64,000 nucleotides of DNA from Pseudoalteromonas sp. XI10 (GCF_001469895.1 NZ_LOPY01000021.1:150609-214608); one strand, 5' to 3'; positions 28,813 to 38,704 are shown, counted from the stretch's first letter. Notes: a model not told the origin generated them from the letters alone. Made by a program: numbers and translations.

Positions 28813-31800
28813 GTGAAATACGTTGTTCATCCATCACATCATAAAGAGCTTTTACACACAGTACCTTATGTTGCGGTAGGGGTATTGCTGCTGGCTGTTG
28901 TCTTATTACTTGAGCGATTAGGGCTTATTGCTGCTATTCCTTTTTATGTAGCAATGCATACGAGCGTCGAATTGTTCTCAGTTGTGATCTCGTTTTTAAT
29001 TTTTGCAATTGGTTGGAATACCTGGCACTTCTCGAATAACTACAAACTTTTATTACTTTCTTGCACCATGTTGTGCGTTGCCATTTTTGATTCATTGCAC
29101 TTTTTAGCTTATGACAGCATGCATGAAGGCAATGCAGACATGAACTTGGTGTTAAGTTTTTGGCTCATTGCTCGGTTATTTAATGGAGCTGCTTTTTTAA
29201 TTATTGCAGCAGGGATTTGGGTTAAATATAAACCGTTAAATGCGCGTGCCTTACTTACCTCTTTACTGCTTTTTAGTTTGTTTATTGCAAGCTCTCTTTT
29301 TTATTTTCCAGGTTTACTGCCAGACATATACATAGAAGGAGTCGGTGATAGCCATATTAAGTTTTTAATTGATCTACTTGTTTTAGCGCTTTACAGTGCC
29401 GCTGTTTTGATGTTTGCGACACAACTTCGTAAGCCCAGAACAAATTTAAATATTGCAGGTAAAACATTAGTTTGCCTGTTAGCTATTTTAAGTGAGGCCT
29501 GTTTTGTGGTGTTTAATGATGCGTCGCACACCACTAACACCTTTAATTTTTTTGGGCATGTATATAAAGGGCTCACCTACTTTTTACTGTATAAAATCCT
29601 CTTTGTTGAAACCGTCACTAAACCGTATGCAGCACTAGATAACTCCTCTAATCAGTTAAAAGCAACACTTACTGCACTGCCAGACTCTGTGTTTGAGCTA
29701 GAAAAAGACGGTACTTTTCGCGAAGTCTTCAGTGATAACTCCGATAGCCATGTCTTTACTAAAGCGATGGTTGGGCAAAATATTAGTAGTATGTTTGAAA
29801 AACCTGATGCGCAAGATTTTATGCGTACGCTAATGGAGGCAAAAAAATCAGGTGTTTGTTTGGTCAATACCTTACCCATTAGCGTAAATGGTTGGGTTAT
29901 TCATTTTGAATTTTCGGTTACCTTGTTCGAGCACGATAATGATGGGCCAACGTATTTAGTGAACGCCCGCGATGTGTCAGATAAAGTTGGGCGTATGGCG
30001 GCACTTGCTCAGCAAAGTAAATTTAATCGGGGGTTATTACAGCTAACCGAAATTTCGTTTCAAGACGATCAAGATGTGTTGTTGAATTATGCTGTTAATC
30101 AAGCCCTCGAAATTACCAATTGCGATGGCGCAGCTTTGTTTATTTGTAACGAACAAAAGCAACATGATTATCGAGCCCAGAAAGGTAATGTTTTTGATGT
30201 GTGTACTGAAAAGTTACAAGGCAAAATTGCGGGTGGGCAAGCTGTCATTATTAACCGGAAACATGCAAAAGAATACGGGTTACCTAGCGACTCTAACTCA
30301 TTGTTAGTGGTGCCCGTGATACGCCATAGTCAGTGCCACATGGCCATTATTTTGCAGCATCAAATCAAGGTGTTTAGTGTGCAAGATAAAAACATGCTAA
30401 CAGTTTGGGCCGAGTCAGTGTGGCAATGGTTTCATAAAATTACTCTAAACAAACGCATGCACATATTGTCTCAAGCGGTTGAGCAAAATCCACACCCCAT
30501 TATGTTTACCAATACAGATGCAAGAATTGAGTATATGAATCGTGCTTACCTCGATATGTGTCAGTACGAGTATGATGAACTAATAGGTCAGAGCCCGCAT
30601 AAAATCAGTGCAGGTCAAACTGAACCAGCTGTTTATCAAACAATGTGGGAGCACTTAAAAAATCGAAAAGCCTGGGTGGGTGCTTTGGTTAACATGACCA
30701 AGCACGGTAAAGTGATTGTCGAGCAAACTACCATTTACCCATTAAAGGATCGGCAAGGGAAGGTGAGTAACTACATTTCGTTTCAGCATGATGTGACCAA
30801 AGAAGTCGAAAGTGAAACCCTTATACATCAACTTTCTTATTTTGATCAGCTAACGGGGCTTGCAAACCAAGACAAGTTACAGATGGAATTTGAACAAACC
30901 ATTAAGCTTCAAGCTGATGCAAAGGCAGCCTTTATTTTAATTGGTTTAGACAACTTTAAAATTCTCAATAAAGCATTGGGTATGGCAAGTTGCAACCTTG
31001 TATTACAAAGCTTGAGTGCTCGAATTTGTAACTTTATGGGTGAGCAGATTATGGTCGCACGGCTACAAGGTGACCGCTTTGCATTTATCACACCTTATAC
31101 TTCCACCGGTGCTATAAATAAAAGTACTCACGATTTATTAAAAGTGATCAGTGAGCCGCTGACGATTAATGATGAACTCATTGTTGTTACAGCATCGGTC
31201 GGGGTTTCTCTGTTTCCAATTGATGGTAAAGGGTTTGAGCCGCTATTGCAGATGGCTGAGTCAGCGATGTTTGAGGTTAAACGGCAGGGTAGAAACAATG
31301 CGTTATTCTACGCCGAAGAAATGAATAAATCTGGGCTTAGGCAATTACAAATCATCAATGCCCTTAATTATGCCCTTGAAAATAATGAGCTTTATTTAGT
31401 CTTTCAACCACAAATAGATATTGCATCAGGCGCTGTGGTGGCTGTTGAAGTATTAATACGTTGGCACAGCGAAACATTAGGCAATGTATCACCTGCTGAG
31501 TTTATTCCCATTGCTGAAAGCAGTGGCCGCATTAGCGAAATTGATGACTGGGTATTCGAAAATACCGTTAAAACAATTCGCCAGTGGCAAGATGACAACA
31601 TGCCAGCAATGACCTTTGCAATAAATTTATCTGCCACGAAGTTTGTTAAAAAGCAGCTGCTTGGCGATTTAATATCGGTATTGCAAACTTACTCCATAGA
31701 GCCTGAATGTATTGAACTTGAATTAACGGAAACTATTGCCATTGGTAACCCTCAGTTTGCTTTAAGTACGATTACAAAACTACGCGAAGCCGGTTTTAAA

Positions 31801-32121
31801 ATGTCGATTGATGACTTTGGCACAGGCTACTCATCAATGAATTACTTAAAAGACTTTGCTCTTGATAAGCTAAAAATCGACAAGTCATTTATTGATGACT
31901 TAGAAAACCCCAGCGAGGCTGATAAGGCAATTGTTAAAGCCATGATTGATTTAGCCAGCGCGTTAAATATGGAGTCAATTGCTGAAGGCGTTGAAAGCGA
32001 GCAGCAGCTGAACATACTGAAAGAGCTTGAGTGTTCTCAAGTACAAGGCTATTACTTCAGTAAACCACTACCAATTACAGTGTTGTATGAGTTTGTGGAG
32101 TCACCAAGTTTTTCAAGGTAA
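28813..32121 (+). CDS. MASE3-PAS-GAF-PAS-GGDEF-EAL membrane signalling protein
   Basis: The 1102-residue protein starts at GTG 28813. Residues about 15-270 give seven membrane helices with MASE3 features (AMHTSVELFSVVISFLIFAI, DSLHFLAYDSM). Then come a PAS domain (about 283-395), a GAF-like domain (about 410-550), a second PAS (570-680), a GGDEF domain whose motif is replaced by LQGDRF near residue 752, and an EAL domain with EVLIRW, INLSATKF, ELTETIAI, DDFGTGYSSM and AEGVES. It is predicted to hydrolyse c-di-GMP, with cyclase activity lost; the EVL variant of the EAL signature retains the catalytic Glu. The ligand is unknown. Confidence 0.88.
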   Translation: MKYVVHPSHHKELLHTVPYVAVGVLLLAVVLLLERLGLIAAIPFYVAMHTSVELFSVVISFLIFAIGWNTWHFSNNYKLLLLSCTMLCVAIFDSLHFLAYDSMHEGNADMNLVLSFWLIARLFNGAAFLIIAAGIWVKYKPLNARALLTSLLLFSLFIASSLFYFPGLLPDIYIEGVGDSHIKFLIDLLVLALYSAAVLMFATQLRKPRTNLNIAGKTLVCLLAILSEACFVVFNDASHTTNTFNFFGHVYKGLTYFLLYKILFVETVTKPYAALDNSSNQLKATLTALPDSVFELEKDGTFREVFSDNSDSHVFTKAMVGQNISSMFEKPDAQDFMRTLMEAKKSGVCLVNTLPISVNGWVIHFEFSVTLFEHDNDGPTYLVNARDVSDKVGRMAALAQQSKFNRGLLQLTEISFQDDQDVLLNYAVNQALEITNCDGAALFICNEQKQHDYRAQKGNVFDVCTEKLQGKIAGGQAVIINRKHAKEYGLPSDSNSLLVVPVIRHSQCHMAIILQHQIKVFSVQDKNMLTVWAESVWQWFHKITLNKRMHILSQAVEQNPHPIMFTNTDARIEYMNRAYLDMCQYEYDELIGQSPHKISAGQTEPAVYQTMWEHLKNRKAWVGALVNMTKHGKVIVEQTTIYPLKDRQGKVSNYISFQHDVTKEVESETLIHQLSYFDQLTGLANQDKLQMEFEQTIKLQADAKAAFILIGLDNFKILNKALGMASCNLVLQSLSARICNFMGEQIMVARLQGDRFAFITPYTSTGAINKSTHDLLKVISEPLTINDELIVVTASVGVSLFPIDGKGFEPLLQMAESAMFEVKRQGRNNALFYAEEMNKSGLRQLQIINALNYALENNELYLVFQPQIDIASGAVVAVEVLIRWHSETLGNVSPAEFIPIAESSGRISEIDDWVFENTVKTIRQWQDDNMPAMTFAINLSATKFVKKQLLGDLISVLQTYSIEPECIELELTETIAIGNPQFALSTITKLREAGFKMSIDDFGTGYSSMNYLKDFALDKLKIDKSFIDDLENPSEADKAIVKAMIDLASALNMESIAEGVESEQQLNILKELECSQVQGYYFSKPLPITVLYEFVESPSFSR

Positions 32122-32123
32122 GC

Positions 32124-32537
32124 CTACTTTTTAAATTGACTGGCAAGCTCTGCAAGCGACACTTCAGCAAAACGTTTTAATAACAGTGCTTCTGCGTCAT
32201 CCATCGCATTTTGCAGGGCGCTGTTCACTGCATGCTCGATAGGGCAGTTGCTGTGCTCATCGGTTAGACCAATTACAAACAGGTTCTTTTCGCCAAGCGC
32301 TTGGTGAATATCAAATAAAGTGATGTCTGTTAAGGGAGTGGCCAGTAGCCAGCCGCCATTGTGACCTTTGATTGCCGATACATAACCTGCTTGGCGCAGT
32401 AACGCCATAGTACGGCGCACAACCACAGGGTTGGTCATTAACATGTTTGCTAATGTCTCTGATGTAACAGGGTGGCTGTAACTGTTTAAATGGATCAGCA
32501 CATGTAAAACCCGTGATAGTCGGCTGTCTTTTCTCAT
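32124..32537 (-). CDS. Rrf2-family transcriptional regulator without Fe-S cysteines
   Basis: The 137-residue winged-helix protein has Rrf2 hallmarks: RLSRVLHVLIHLN, recognition region LMTNPVVVRRTMALLRQAG, GHNGGWLLATPLTDITLFDI. IscR/NsrR members use three cysteines to bind a cluster, but only one cysteine (NCPIEH) is present, so a cluster-independent mode is likely. It is one base downstream of the EamA transporter gene and convergent with the EAL gene, two bases away. It may regulate its own operon. Confidence 0.83.
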   Translation of the reverse strand: MRKDSRLSRVLHVLIHLNSYSHPVTSETLANMLMTNPVVVRRTMALLRQAGYVSAIKGHNGGWLLATPLTDITLFDIHQALGEKNLFVIGLTDEHSNCPIEHAVNSALQNAMDDAEALLLKRFAEVSLAELASQFKK

Positions 32538-32538
32538 C

Positions 32539-33459
32539 TCAAATCGTCAATATGCGTTTTTTGCAGTGTATCACGAACTGCTTAATATTGACCGTTTGAA
32601 TTGCCAAACTAACGCTCACTAAACCAATTCCAAGCCAGCCAATTTGCTGAAATTGCTCATTTAAAATCACAATAGCCAGTACGGTGGCGATAATAGGCTC
32701 AAGTAAAGTGATGAGCACGGCTTGGCTAGCCGCTATGGTTTTTAAGCCAATACTAAATAGCCAATAACCTAAAAACATCGGTACTATGGCCATGTAAAGC
32801 GCCACGCTGGTATTGGTAACTGTGGCAAAAAGCGTATCTCCAGTGATCAATAACGAAGGCAAGAGTACACATGCAGCGCCGCCAAATAGGCTCGCCATAG
32901 TCGCTCTTGAATGAACGCCGTTGCTAATTAAACGTTTGGCAACCCATGAATAGCCCGCATAGGTAAGCCCTGCAATTAAGCCAAGTAAAATGCCGATGTT
33001 TTGGCTAAACAGCCCCTTAGCAGCAGAGTGTGAGTCTTTGCCTAACGCGATTAAGCCAATGCCTACTGCACCAAAGCAAAAGCTGACTAGCCAGCGAGTT
33101 GCAACAGGCCTTTTCTCAATTAAGTATTCCAATAAGACGGTAAATAAAGGGGCGCTGGCAATCGAAACAACAGTGCCAATTGCCACACCAGCACTATTCA
33201 TAGAGGTATAAAATGCCAGCGGATAAATAGCCACACAGGCTGAGCCTAGTAGGGTTAGGCGGTAGTGCTTACGCAGTGTACTGGCATTGTTTATTAGCTG
33301 AGTTAGTGAGGTTAGGCAAAGTAATACCCCGCCAAATCCGATCGCAAACGCACCTATTGCAAAAGGGCTAATGTCTGGTGCAAAACTTGCGGCTGTACCA
33401 GTTGTGCCCCAAAACACACTGGCAACTAAAACGGCAATGGTCGCGATGGTATGGTTCAT
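32539..33459 (-). CDS. EamA/DMT-superfamily transporter
   Basis: This 306-residue protein has ten hydrophobic segments in two EamA repeats (WGTTGTAASF near the start, LLEPIIATVLAIVILNE in the second repeat, the typical proline-glutamate helix end). Members export or import small metabolites; the substrate is not readable. It forms an operon with the downstream Rrf2 regulator. Confidence 0.85.
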   Translation of the reverse strand: MNHTIATIAVLVASVFWGTTGTAASFAPDISPFAIGAFAIGFGGVLLCLTSLTQLINNASTLRKHYRLTLLGSACVAIYPLAFYTSMNSAGVAIGTVVSIASAPLFTVLLEYLIEKRPVATRWLVSFCFGAVGIGLIALGKDSHSAAKGLFSQNIGILLGLIAGLTYAGYSWVAKRLISNGVHSRATMASLFGGAACVLLPSLLITGDTLFATVTNTSVALYMAIVPMFLGYWLFSIGLKTIAASQAVLITLLEPIIATVLAIVILNEQFQQIGWLGIGLVSVSLAIQTVNIKQFVIHCKKRILTI

Positions 33460-33557
33460 TGATGATTCGCTTTAAATTTAAGATATCAAAAGCATAATCA
33501 AAATTGATGTGCAATTTTTGACAAAAAGGACGGTTTTGTTGGCGTTAAAAACTAAAG

Positions 33558-34265
33558 TTATTTTTTGAATTTACTTGGTGATAAACCAAAGTACTTTGAA
33601 AAACTGCGGCTAAAAGATGAAAGCTCATTGTAACCAACTAACTCACTAATACGTTGTAACGGATAGTCGGTATGACTGAGTAAGGCTTGGGCTTTTTCCA
33701 TTCGCTGTTTGGTTACATAGTTCATGACAGTCAATCCGGTTTGTTGCTTAAACAGCAGCTTAAATTGCGTTGGGCTTAAACAGGCAATGCTGGCAAGGTG
33801 TTTGATGTGAAGAGGAGTACCTAAGTGACTGTCAATATAAAGCAGTGCCTCGCTAATTCGGCTGTCGACCTTAGGCTGCATAATTTGCTCAGCTAGCAGC
33901 AAATCGAAGGTGTTAAACATGGCAAGTTCTAACTCATTATTAACCGCTTGTTCAAGTTGCTTTGCCACAAACTGCAAAAATGCCCAAAGTGATTGATTAA
34001 TTGCAAACACGCAGCGCTCAGCAGTGGCCAGATTATCAGGTAGCTTTGGCATATCGGCCACCACAAATCGCGCCTCTGGCATTGCGGTAAAAAGGTGCGT
34101 TTGCGAGGTTTTAACAACCACGCATTCACCCGGGGCAACTTTACCTTGAAAATCACCGACACTAATGGCTATCACACCTTTTAAGGGCAGTACAAGTTGA
34201 TGATAGTCATGGCTATGACTAACAGGCTTAGTACTGTAAGAACGAATAGATAGATTGCCTTGCAT
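33558..34265 (-). CDS. AraC-family regulator
   Basis: The 235-residue protein has an N-terminal cupin-like ligand domain (SHDYHQLVLPLKGVIAISVG) and a C-terminal pair of helix-turn-helix motifs (HIKHLASIACLSPTQFKLLF; RISELVGYNELSSFSRSFSK) with the AraC signature. It lies between the EamA gene (98 bases downstream) and a LysE exporter gene (62 bases away) on the same strand. It likely regulates one of these; the ligand is unknown. Confidence 0.87.
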   Translation of the reverse strand: MQGNLSIRSYSTKPVSHSHDYHQLVLPLKGVIAISVGDFQGKVAPGECVVVKTSQTHLFTAMPEARFVVADMPKLPDNLATAERCVFAINQSLWAFLQFVAKQLEQAVNNELELAMFNTFDLLLAEQIMQPKVDSRISEALLYIDSHLGTPLHIKHLASIACLSPTQFKLLFKQQTGLTVMNYVTKQRMEKAQALLSHTDYPLQRISELVGYNELSSFSRSFSKYFGLSPSKFKK

Positions 34266-34327
34266 AATTTTGCGATAACCGTTTGCTGAATAAGGCTATT
34301 ATGCCTGTTTGCGAGGGATGATCAATT

Positions 34328-34930
34328 TTAGGCCAATAACGGTGTTAGCACATGTTCGTAGGCAATCATTAGCGCGACATAAACCAACAAAATAGCCATC
34401 AGTTTATTAAACACATTAAAAACACCCGGCCGTGATACTTGTTTGCCAAGCATTAAGCCCGCAAACGAGTAACTTGTAGGAGCACCAAAGGCAAGGATTG
34501 CTAAAATAAGAGACCAAAATACGATTGCAGCGCCGGTAATATTCACGCTTGGGAACTGAATCGTAGCAATAGGTAAAGTGGCCACCAAGGCTTTTGGATT
34601 TAATAGCTGCATAAAGAGGCCATCGAAAAAGCTTAATGATGCATCAGCTGATGCATCATTTACCTGTACTTTTGCTTTGGCGACCTTCCAAGCAATATAC
34701 AGAATATAGCCGCAACCAATTAAGCTCACATAAGGTAAAAACTGCGGGTTGATCACTTGTAAGCCAAGGTAGCCAAGCAGTACAAATAAGATAAACATCG
34801 CGCTACCCACGCCAATAAAAAATCCAAGGTGTGAACGAGTTTGTTTATTTAAGCCACTACTTAAGCCGAGTAAATTGATTGGCCCAGGGGTGTACATAAT
34901 GCCAATAGCATATGCAAAAATATCTGCCAT
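34328..34930 (-). CDS. LysE/RhtB-family amino-acid exporter
   Basis: The 200-residue protein has six membrane segments and the LysE-family N-terminus GIMYTPGPINLLGLSSGL, with LLNPKALVATLP in the fourth helix region. Such proteins export amino acids or derivatives. It lies 26 bases downstream of an AraC regulator gene, with which it is probably cotranscribed and by which it may be controlled. Confidence 0.87.
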   Translation of the reverse strand: MADIFAYAIGIMYTPGPINLLGLSSGLNKQTRSHLGFFIGVGSAMFILFVLLGYLGLQVINPQFLPYVSLIGCGYILYIAWKVAKAKVQVNDASADASLSFFDGLFMQLLNPKALVATLPIATIQFPSVNITGAAIVFWSLILAILAFGAPTSYSFAGLMLGKQVSRPGVFNVFNKLMAILLVYVALMIAYEHVLTPLLA

Positions 34931-34956
34931 AACAGCTCCAAATCAGTAACTTAGCT

Positions 34957-35787
34957 CTATCTTCGAGCCCATTGCAGTTGAAATTGTTTTGGTGTCATTC
35001 CGAATACCCGTTTGAAGTTACGATTGAGGTGGCTGGCATCTGCAAAGCCAGATTCAACCGCCACGCTGGTGGCATCGCGGCCAACTTGTAACGCTCTACG
35101 GGCATAATTAATACGACAGTTCAAAACATATTGATGTGGAGTAATACCGAAGTGCTCTCGAAAGCGGCGGATAAAATGATACTTCGACATAGTGGCAGCA
35201 TGGGCAATGTCATCAATAGAAATGTCATTGTCGATATTTGCCAAAATGTAGTCTTTTGCGCGCAGTAGTAAGCTATCAACTCGGGTGCTTAAAGCCGGCA
35301 AATCAAGGCTACCGTTGAGCCTTACTAAAGATTGCGCCATTTGCAGTAGTGCAGCATCTCGCTCTATTTTGCTCGTGCTATTGGTTTGTAAAAGCCTTGA
35401 TAAGTGAATCACTTGATTACGCAGTAATGGATCAGCATATAAGGTGTTTGCCATGCGTAATGTGCAATCTTGCTGATATCCTAGCGCTTTGAACAAAGGC
35501 TGAAATTCATCGGGATGAATATACAGCATTAGATACTCTAGGTTTTGCTCAGTGCCAGAGTGACCATCGTGAATATCTTCAGGGTTAAACAAAATAACAT
35601 TGCCAGGTACGCTTTTATAAAACGCATTACGACAAAAGAAATCTTGCCGCCCCTGTAGAGTAATGCCAATTGAATACTCTTCGTGAGCATGCTTTGCATA
35701 GGTAAAATCACTCATAGTCGCAGTCAACATTGAGATGCTCTGATGCTGTTCGTTGTTAATGTACTTAAAGTGATTGTCTTTGCTCAC
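34957..35787 (-). CDS. AraC-family regulator with AraC-binding cupin domain
   Basis: The 276-residue protein has an N-terminal sugar/ligand cupin (HAEEYSIGITLQGRQDFFCR-like stretch near residue 35, with HEEYSIG) and two C-terminal helix-turn-helix motifs (SIDDIAHAATMSKYHFIRRF; DATSVAVESGFADASHLNRN). This subgroup often controls LysE-type exporters encoded next door, which fits the gene 26 bases downstream. The 264-base region upstream presumably holds its promoter. Confidence 0.88.
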   Translation of the reverse strand: MSKDNHFKYINNEQHQSISMLTATMSDFTYAKHAHEEYSIGITLQGRQDFFCRNAFYKSVPGNVILFNPEDIHDGHSGTEQNLEYLMLYIHPDEFQPLFKALGYQQDCTLRMANTLYADPLLRNQVIHLSRLLQTNSTSKIERDAALLQMAQSLVRLNGSLDLPALSTRVDSLLLRAKDYILANIDNDISIDDIAHAATMSKYHFIRRFREHFGITPHQYVLNCRINYARRALQVGRDATSVAVESGFADASHLNRNFKRVFGMTPKQFQLQWARR

Positions 35788-36051
35788 AGATGCTCCTGAA
35801 GGTTGTGCGCTTCGTTATTATTCCTACGCCAATATAGCGAAGCAGGCAACCTAAAAACTTGAACAAAATTGCTGATATTGAATAAAAGAGATTTATTTTT
35901 GCCTAGTTAACGGTAAATAGCAGCGATTATTTTAGTTGTTTTTCAGTTGCCTAGATAAAGTAATACTCAGACTTTTCTTATATTTTATTTAATTATGAAT
36001 GTTTTTAACCCTAACTAAGGTCTTTTAAACAAGCAGTAGAGAGGGGTTTAA

Positions 36052-36906
36052 ATGAATTTACGTACATCAAATAATTTAGTGATTGCACTTATCACCATCA
36101 GTTTTTCGTTATTAGGTTTGTCTTTTATCTTAGGAGCAAACCCCAATGCCATTGGCAGTATTTTTTCGTTCTATAAATTAGACGCTCAGGTGCCAGCTCA
36201 CATCATGAGTATGATTGCAGGCTTTGCATTTTGCTTTGTTGGCATTACCAGCCTTCATTCACATTTGGGGTTTATTAATAGGGCGCTTCCGACCATCACT
36301 GCATTTGCTATATCAATGCTTTGTTTGATTACGCTGTTTGGCGCTAATCGTTGGCTTGCAAGTGAAGGAGGCTTTCCTGTGATTGGTTCAGGGCAGGGGA
36401 TCATTAAGTATTTTGCTGTTATTCCACTGTTTTTATTTGTGTTTTACAAAGAGGCTTTAAGTGATAAAGCGCATATTGCTTTAAATTATGCATCGGTGGC
36501 ATTAGTGTTGGTTTGGATTGGCGCCATGAAGTTTTTTGCTTTTGAAGCAAATGCGATTGTTAGCCTTGTAGAAACATCGCCGTTTATGTCGTGGTTGTAT
36601 CAGGTTTTTAGTGTGCAGGGGGCATCAAATGCGATTGGCGTATTTGATATTTTGAGTGTGGCGCTGTTAGGTGTTGGCTTGTATATCAGAAATGCGAAAC
36701 TTATTTTACTTGCAGGGCTAGCCTGTTGCTCGGTATTTATCATGACCCAAACTTTTTTAATTACCGCACCTAATGCGCTTAGCAGCGTTACAGTGTTTGA
36801 GCGATTAGGTCAGTTTGTAATTAAAGATCTATGGTTTATAGCGAATTTAGTGATTATTTATCATCTAGCTGTATTCAACAATACACCTAAAGAAACAGCA
36901 GAATAA
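36052..36906 (+). CDS. DUF417 (RclC/YkgB-like) membrane protein with N-terminal extension
   Basis: At 284 residues this is longer than typical DUF417 proteins (about 190-200). The C-terminal two-thirds match the family: VWIGAMKFFAFEANAIVSLV, ETSPFMSWLY, TFLITAPNA and the RLGQFVIKDLWF stretch. RclC is induced by reactive chlorine in E. coli. The first about 130 residues add four hydrophobic segments (VPAHIMSMIAGFAFCFVGIT). Good AGAGAGGGG site precedes the start. Neighbouring detoxification genes make an oxidative-stress role plausible (inference). Confidence 0.7.
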   Translation: MNLRTSNNLVIALITISFSLLGLSFILGANPNAIGSIFSFYKLDAQVPAHIMSMIAGFAFCFVGITSLHSHLGFINRALPTITAFAISMLCLITLFGANRWLASEGGFPVIGSGQGIIKYFAVIPLFLFVFYKEALSDKAHIALNYASVALVLVWIGAMKFFAFEANAIVSLVETSPFMSWLYQVFSVQGASNAIGVFDILSVALLGVGLYIRNAKLILLAGLACCSVFIMTQTFLITAPNALSSVTVFERLGQFVIKDLWFIANLVIIYHLAVFNNTPKETAE

Positions 36907-36910
36907 AATA

Positions 36911-36934
36911 AAAAGGCCTCAAAAGAGGCCTTTT
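36911..36934. terminator. Bidirectional intrinsic terminator
   Basis: AAAAGGCCTC and GAGGCCTTTT pair perfectly over 10 bp with an AAAA loop. It separates two convergent genes. Confidence 0.88.
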
Positions 36935-36943
36935 ATATGATAA

Positions 36944-38698
36944 CTAAACAACTACAACGGCTTTTTGCTTTTGCACTTTAGAAAACTCAAGGGCATCATT
37001 GAGATTGTTAAATTCAAAGTCAGTGGGTTCTTCAACATTTAAAGTACCCGAAGCAATGTCATTAAGGAGCTTTTCGCCATCATTTACAAGACGTTGCCAT
37101 TGCTGTGTATCACCATAATCGTGTAATGCACCAAGGGCAATTTCGTGATAAGAAATAGTGCGCGTGAATGGCTCATCGACTGGTGTTTCAATACGTCCTA
37201 AAATACTTATCACATGGCCATTTGCTTGTAGGAGTGGCACTAACTTTTTAGCTTCTTCAGGACCATTAGCATCAAAGAGTGCAAAGTAGCCACCTTCAGA
37301 TGGTGCGTCGCGCAAAACTAACTTAACACCAAGCTTTTCGGCTTGCTCTGTCGTTAGGCTTTTTGATAAAGCATGTACTTCAAAACCACTGTGATTCAGC
37401 ATTTGCGTCAGCAGTTTATTAACAGCTCCCATGCCGGTTACTAATACTTTTTCGTCTTTGCGTAATGGTATTTTACTAAAAGCTTGCCATGCAGTAAGCA
37501 GTGGGCAAGGCAATGCAGCAGCAACATTAGCAGCTAACTCTTTTGGTACCTGCATAACACGTTCTGCATAAAGCACCGTGTGTTTAGCAAAACTGCCGTT
37601 TTCGGTCAAGCTATGATGATAAGCGACTGTTTTACCGATTAGTTTGCTATCGACACCATCGCCTACCTGCTCAACAACCCCAGCACCGTCTACGCCAGGT
37701 GTGTGTGTATCTGCCCAATTAATAGGATCAGCTTGAATAAACTTCCAATCAACTGGATTGATGCCAACCGCTAGATTTCGGACTAAAATTTGCCCTGCTT
37801 TAAGTGCTGGTACAGCTTTTAATCCCAAAGCGAGTGCTTTATCAGCACCTTGAAATTGCCAAGCGTGAGTTGTTTTTACTTCATCATGATCCCATTCAGG
37901 AGCAAAATCCGGGTTTGCTTGCCTGTCGCCGCAACTAAGGGCATCAATTTGATTAATCTCGTCTTGGCTTAAGCTAAGCGAAAGGGCTTTTAAGTTGGTA
38001 GCCATATTTTTGCGTTTGGTCGATGACGGTATCGTCACCATGTCATGAGCTAATTCCCAAGCAATGACTACTTCAGCGGTGCTCACTTGGTGTTTGTCTG
38101 CAATTGCTTTAATGGTTGGATCTTTAAGTACTTTACCTACCGCAAATGGCATATAGCCGGTAACGAGAATGTCGTTTTGCGCACAAAAATCACGTATTTT
38201 TTGGTTGGTTAGGTAGGGGTGAACTTCAACTTGATTGGTAAATAACGCGCCTTTTGGCAAAATACTTAAGGCTTCTTCCATTTGTGCAATGGTAAAGTTT
38301 GAAACACCAATTTCTTTCGTTAAACCAAGCTCTTTTGCTGATTGTAACTCGGTTAAATACTCATCCATGCTTTCGCCATTGGCTGGGCTTGGCCAATGAA
38401 TAAGCAGTAGGTCGACGTGATCTAGTTGTAGTTTAGTCAGGCTCTCTTTTACGCTGTTAATAAAGTCCGTTTTATTTAACTTATCATTCCATACTTTGGT
38501 GGTGATAAATAACTCACCACGTGCAACACCACTGTCTTTAATCGCTCGGCCAACAGCTTCTTCGTTAGCGTAAATTTGCGCGGTGTCGATGTGTCTAAAG
38601 CCCTCTTCAATAGCTGTTAGCACACTTTGATATGCAACTTCGTCTTGTAATCTAAATGTACCAAAACCCAGTTTTGGCATAATTGATCGTGGCATCAT
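36944..38698 (-). CDS. Aldo-keto reductase fused to a zinc-free MDR oxidoreductase
   Basis: The 584-residue protein is two enzymes in one chain. Residues 1 to about 275 are an aldo-keto reductase close to DkgB in pattern (KLGFGTFRLQDEVAYQSVLT; tetrad D38, Y43, K68, H101; IPSSTKRKNMATNLKA). Residues about 280-584 are a medium-chain dehydrogenase/quinone-oxidoreductase-type domain (GINPVDWKFIQADP, HTPGVDGAGVVEQVGDGVD, ALPCPLLTAWQAF), with its dinucleotide loop altered to VLVTGMGAVN. Each half has near full family length, and the junction is continuous, so this looks like a genuine fusion. Both halves reduce carbonyls or enones with NAD(P)H. Confidence 0.85.
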   Translation of the reverse strand: MMPRSIMPKLGFGTFRLQDEVAYQSVLTAIEEGFRHIDTAQIYANEEAVGRAIKDSGVARGELFITTKVWNDKLNKTDFINSVKESLTKLQLDHVDLLLIHWPSPANGESMDEYLTELQSAKELGLTKEIGVSNFTIAQMEEALSILPKGALFTNQVEVHPYLTNQKIRDFCAQNDILVTGYMPFAVGKVLKDPTIKAIADKHQVSTAEVVIAWELAHDMVTIPSSTKRKNMATNLKALSLSLSQDEINQIDALSCGDRQANPDFAPEWDHDEVKTTHAWQFQGADKALALGLKAVPALKAGQILVRNLAVGINPVDWKFIQADPINWADTHTPGVDGAGVVEQVGDGVDSKLIGKTVAYHHSLTENGSFAKHTVLYAERVMQVPKELAANVAAALPCPLLTAWQAFSKIPLRKDEKVLVTGMGAVNKLLTQMLNHSGFEVHALSKSLTTEQAEKLGVKLVLRDAPSEGGYFALFDANGPEEAKKLVPLLQANGHVISILGRIETPVDEPFTRTISYHEIALGALHDYGDTQQWQRLVNDGEKLLNDIASGTLNVEEPTDFEFNNLNDALEFSKVQKQKAVVVV

Positions 38699-38704
38699 AA
38701 CTCC

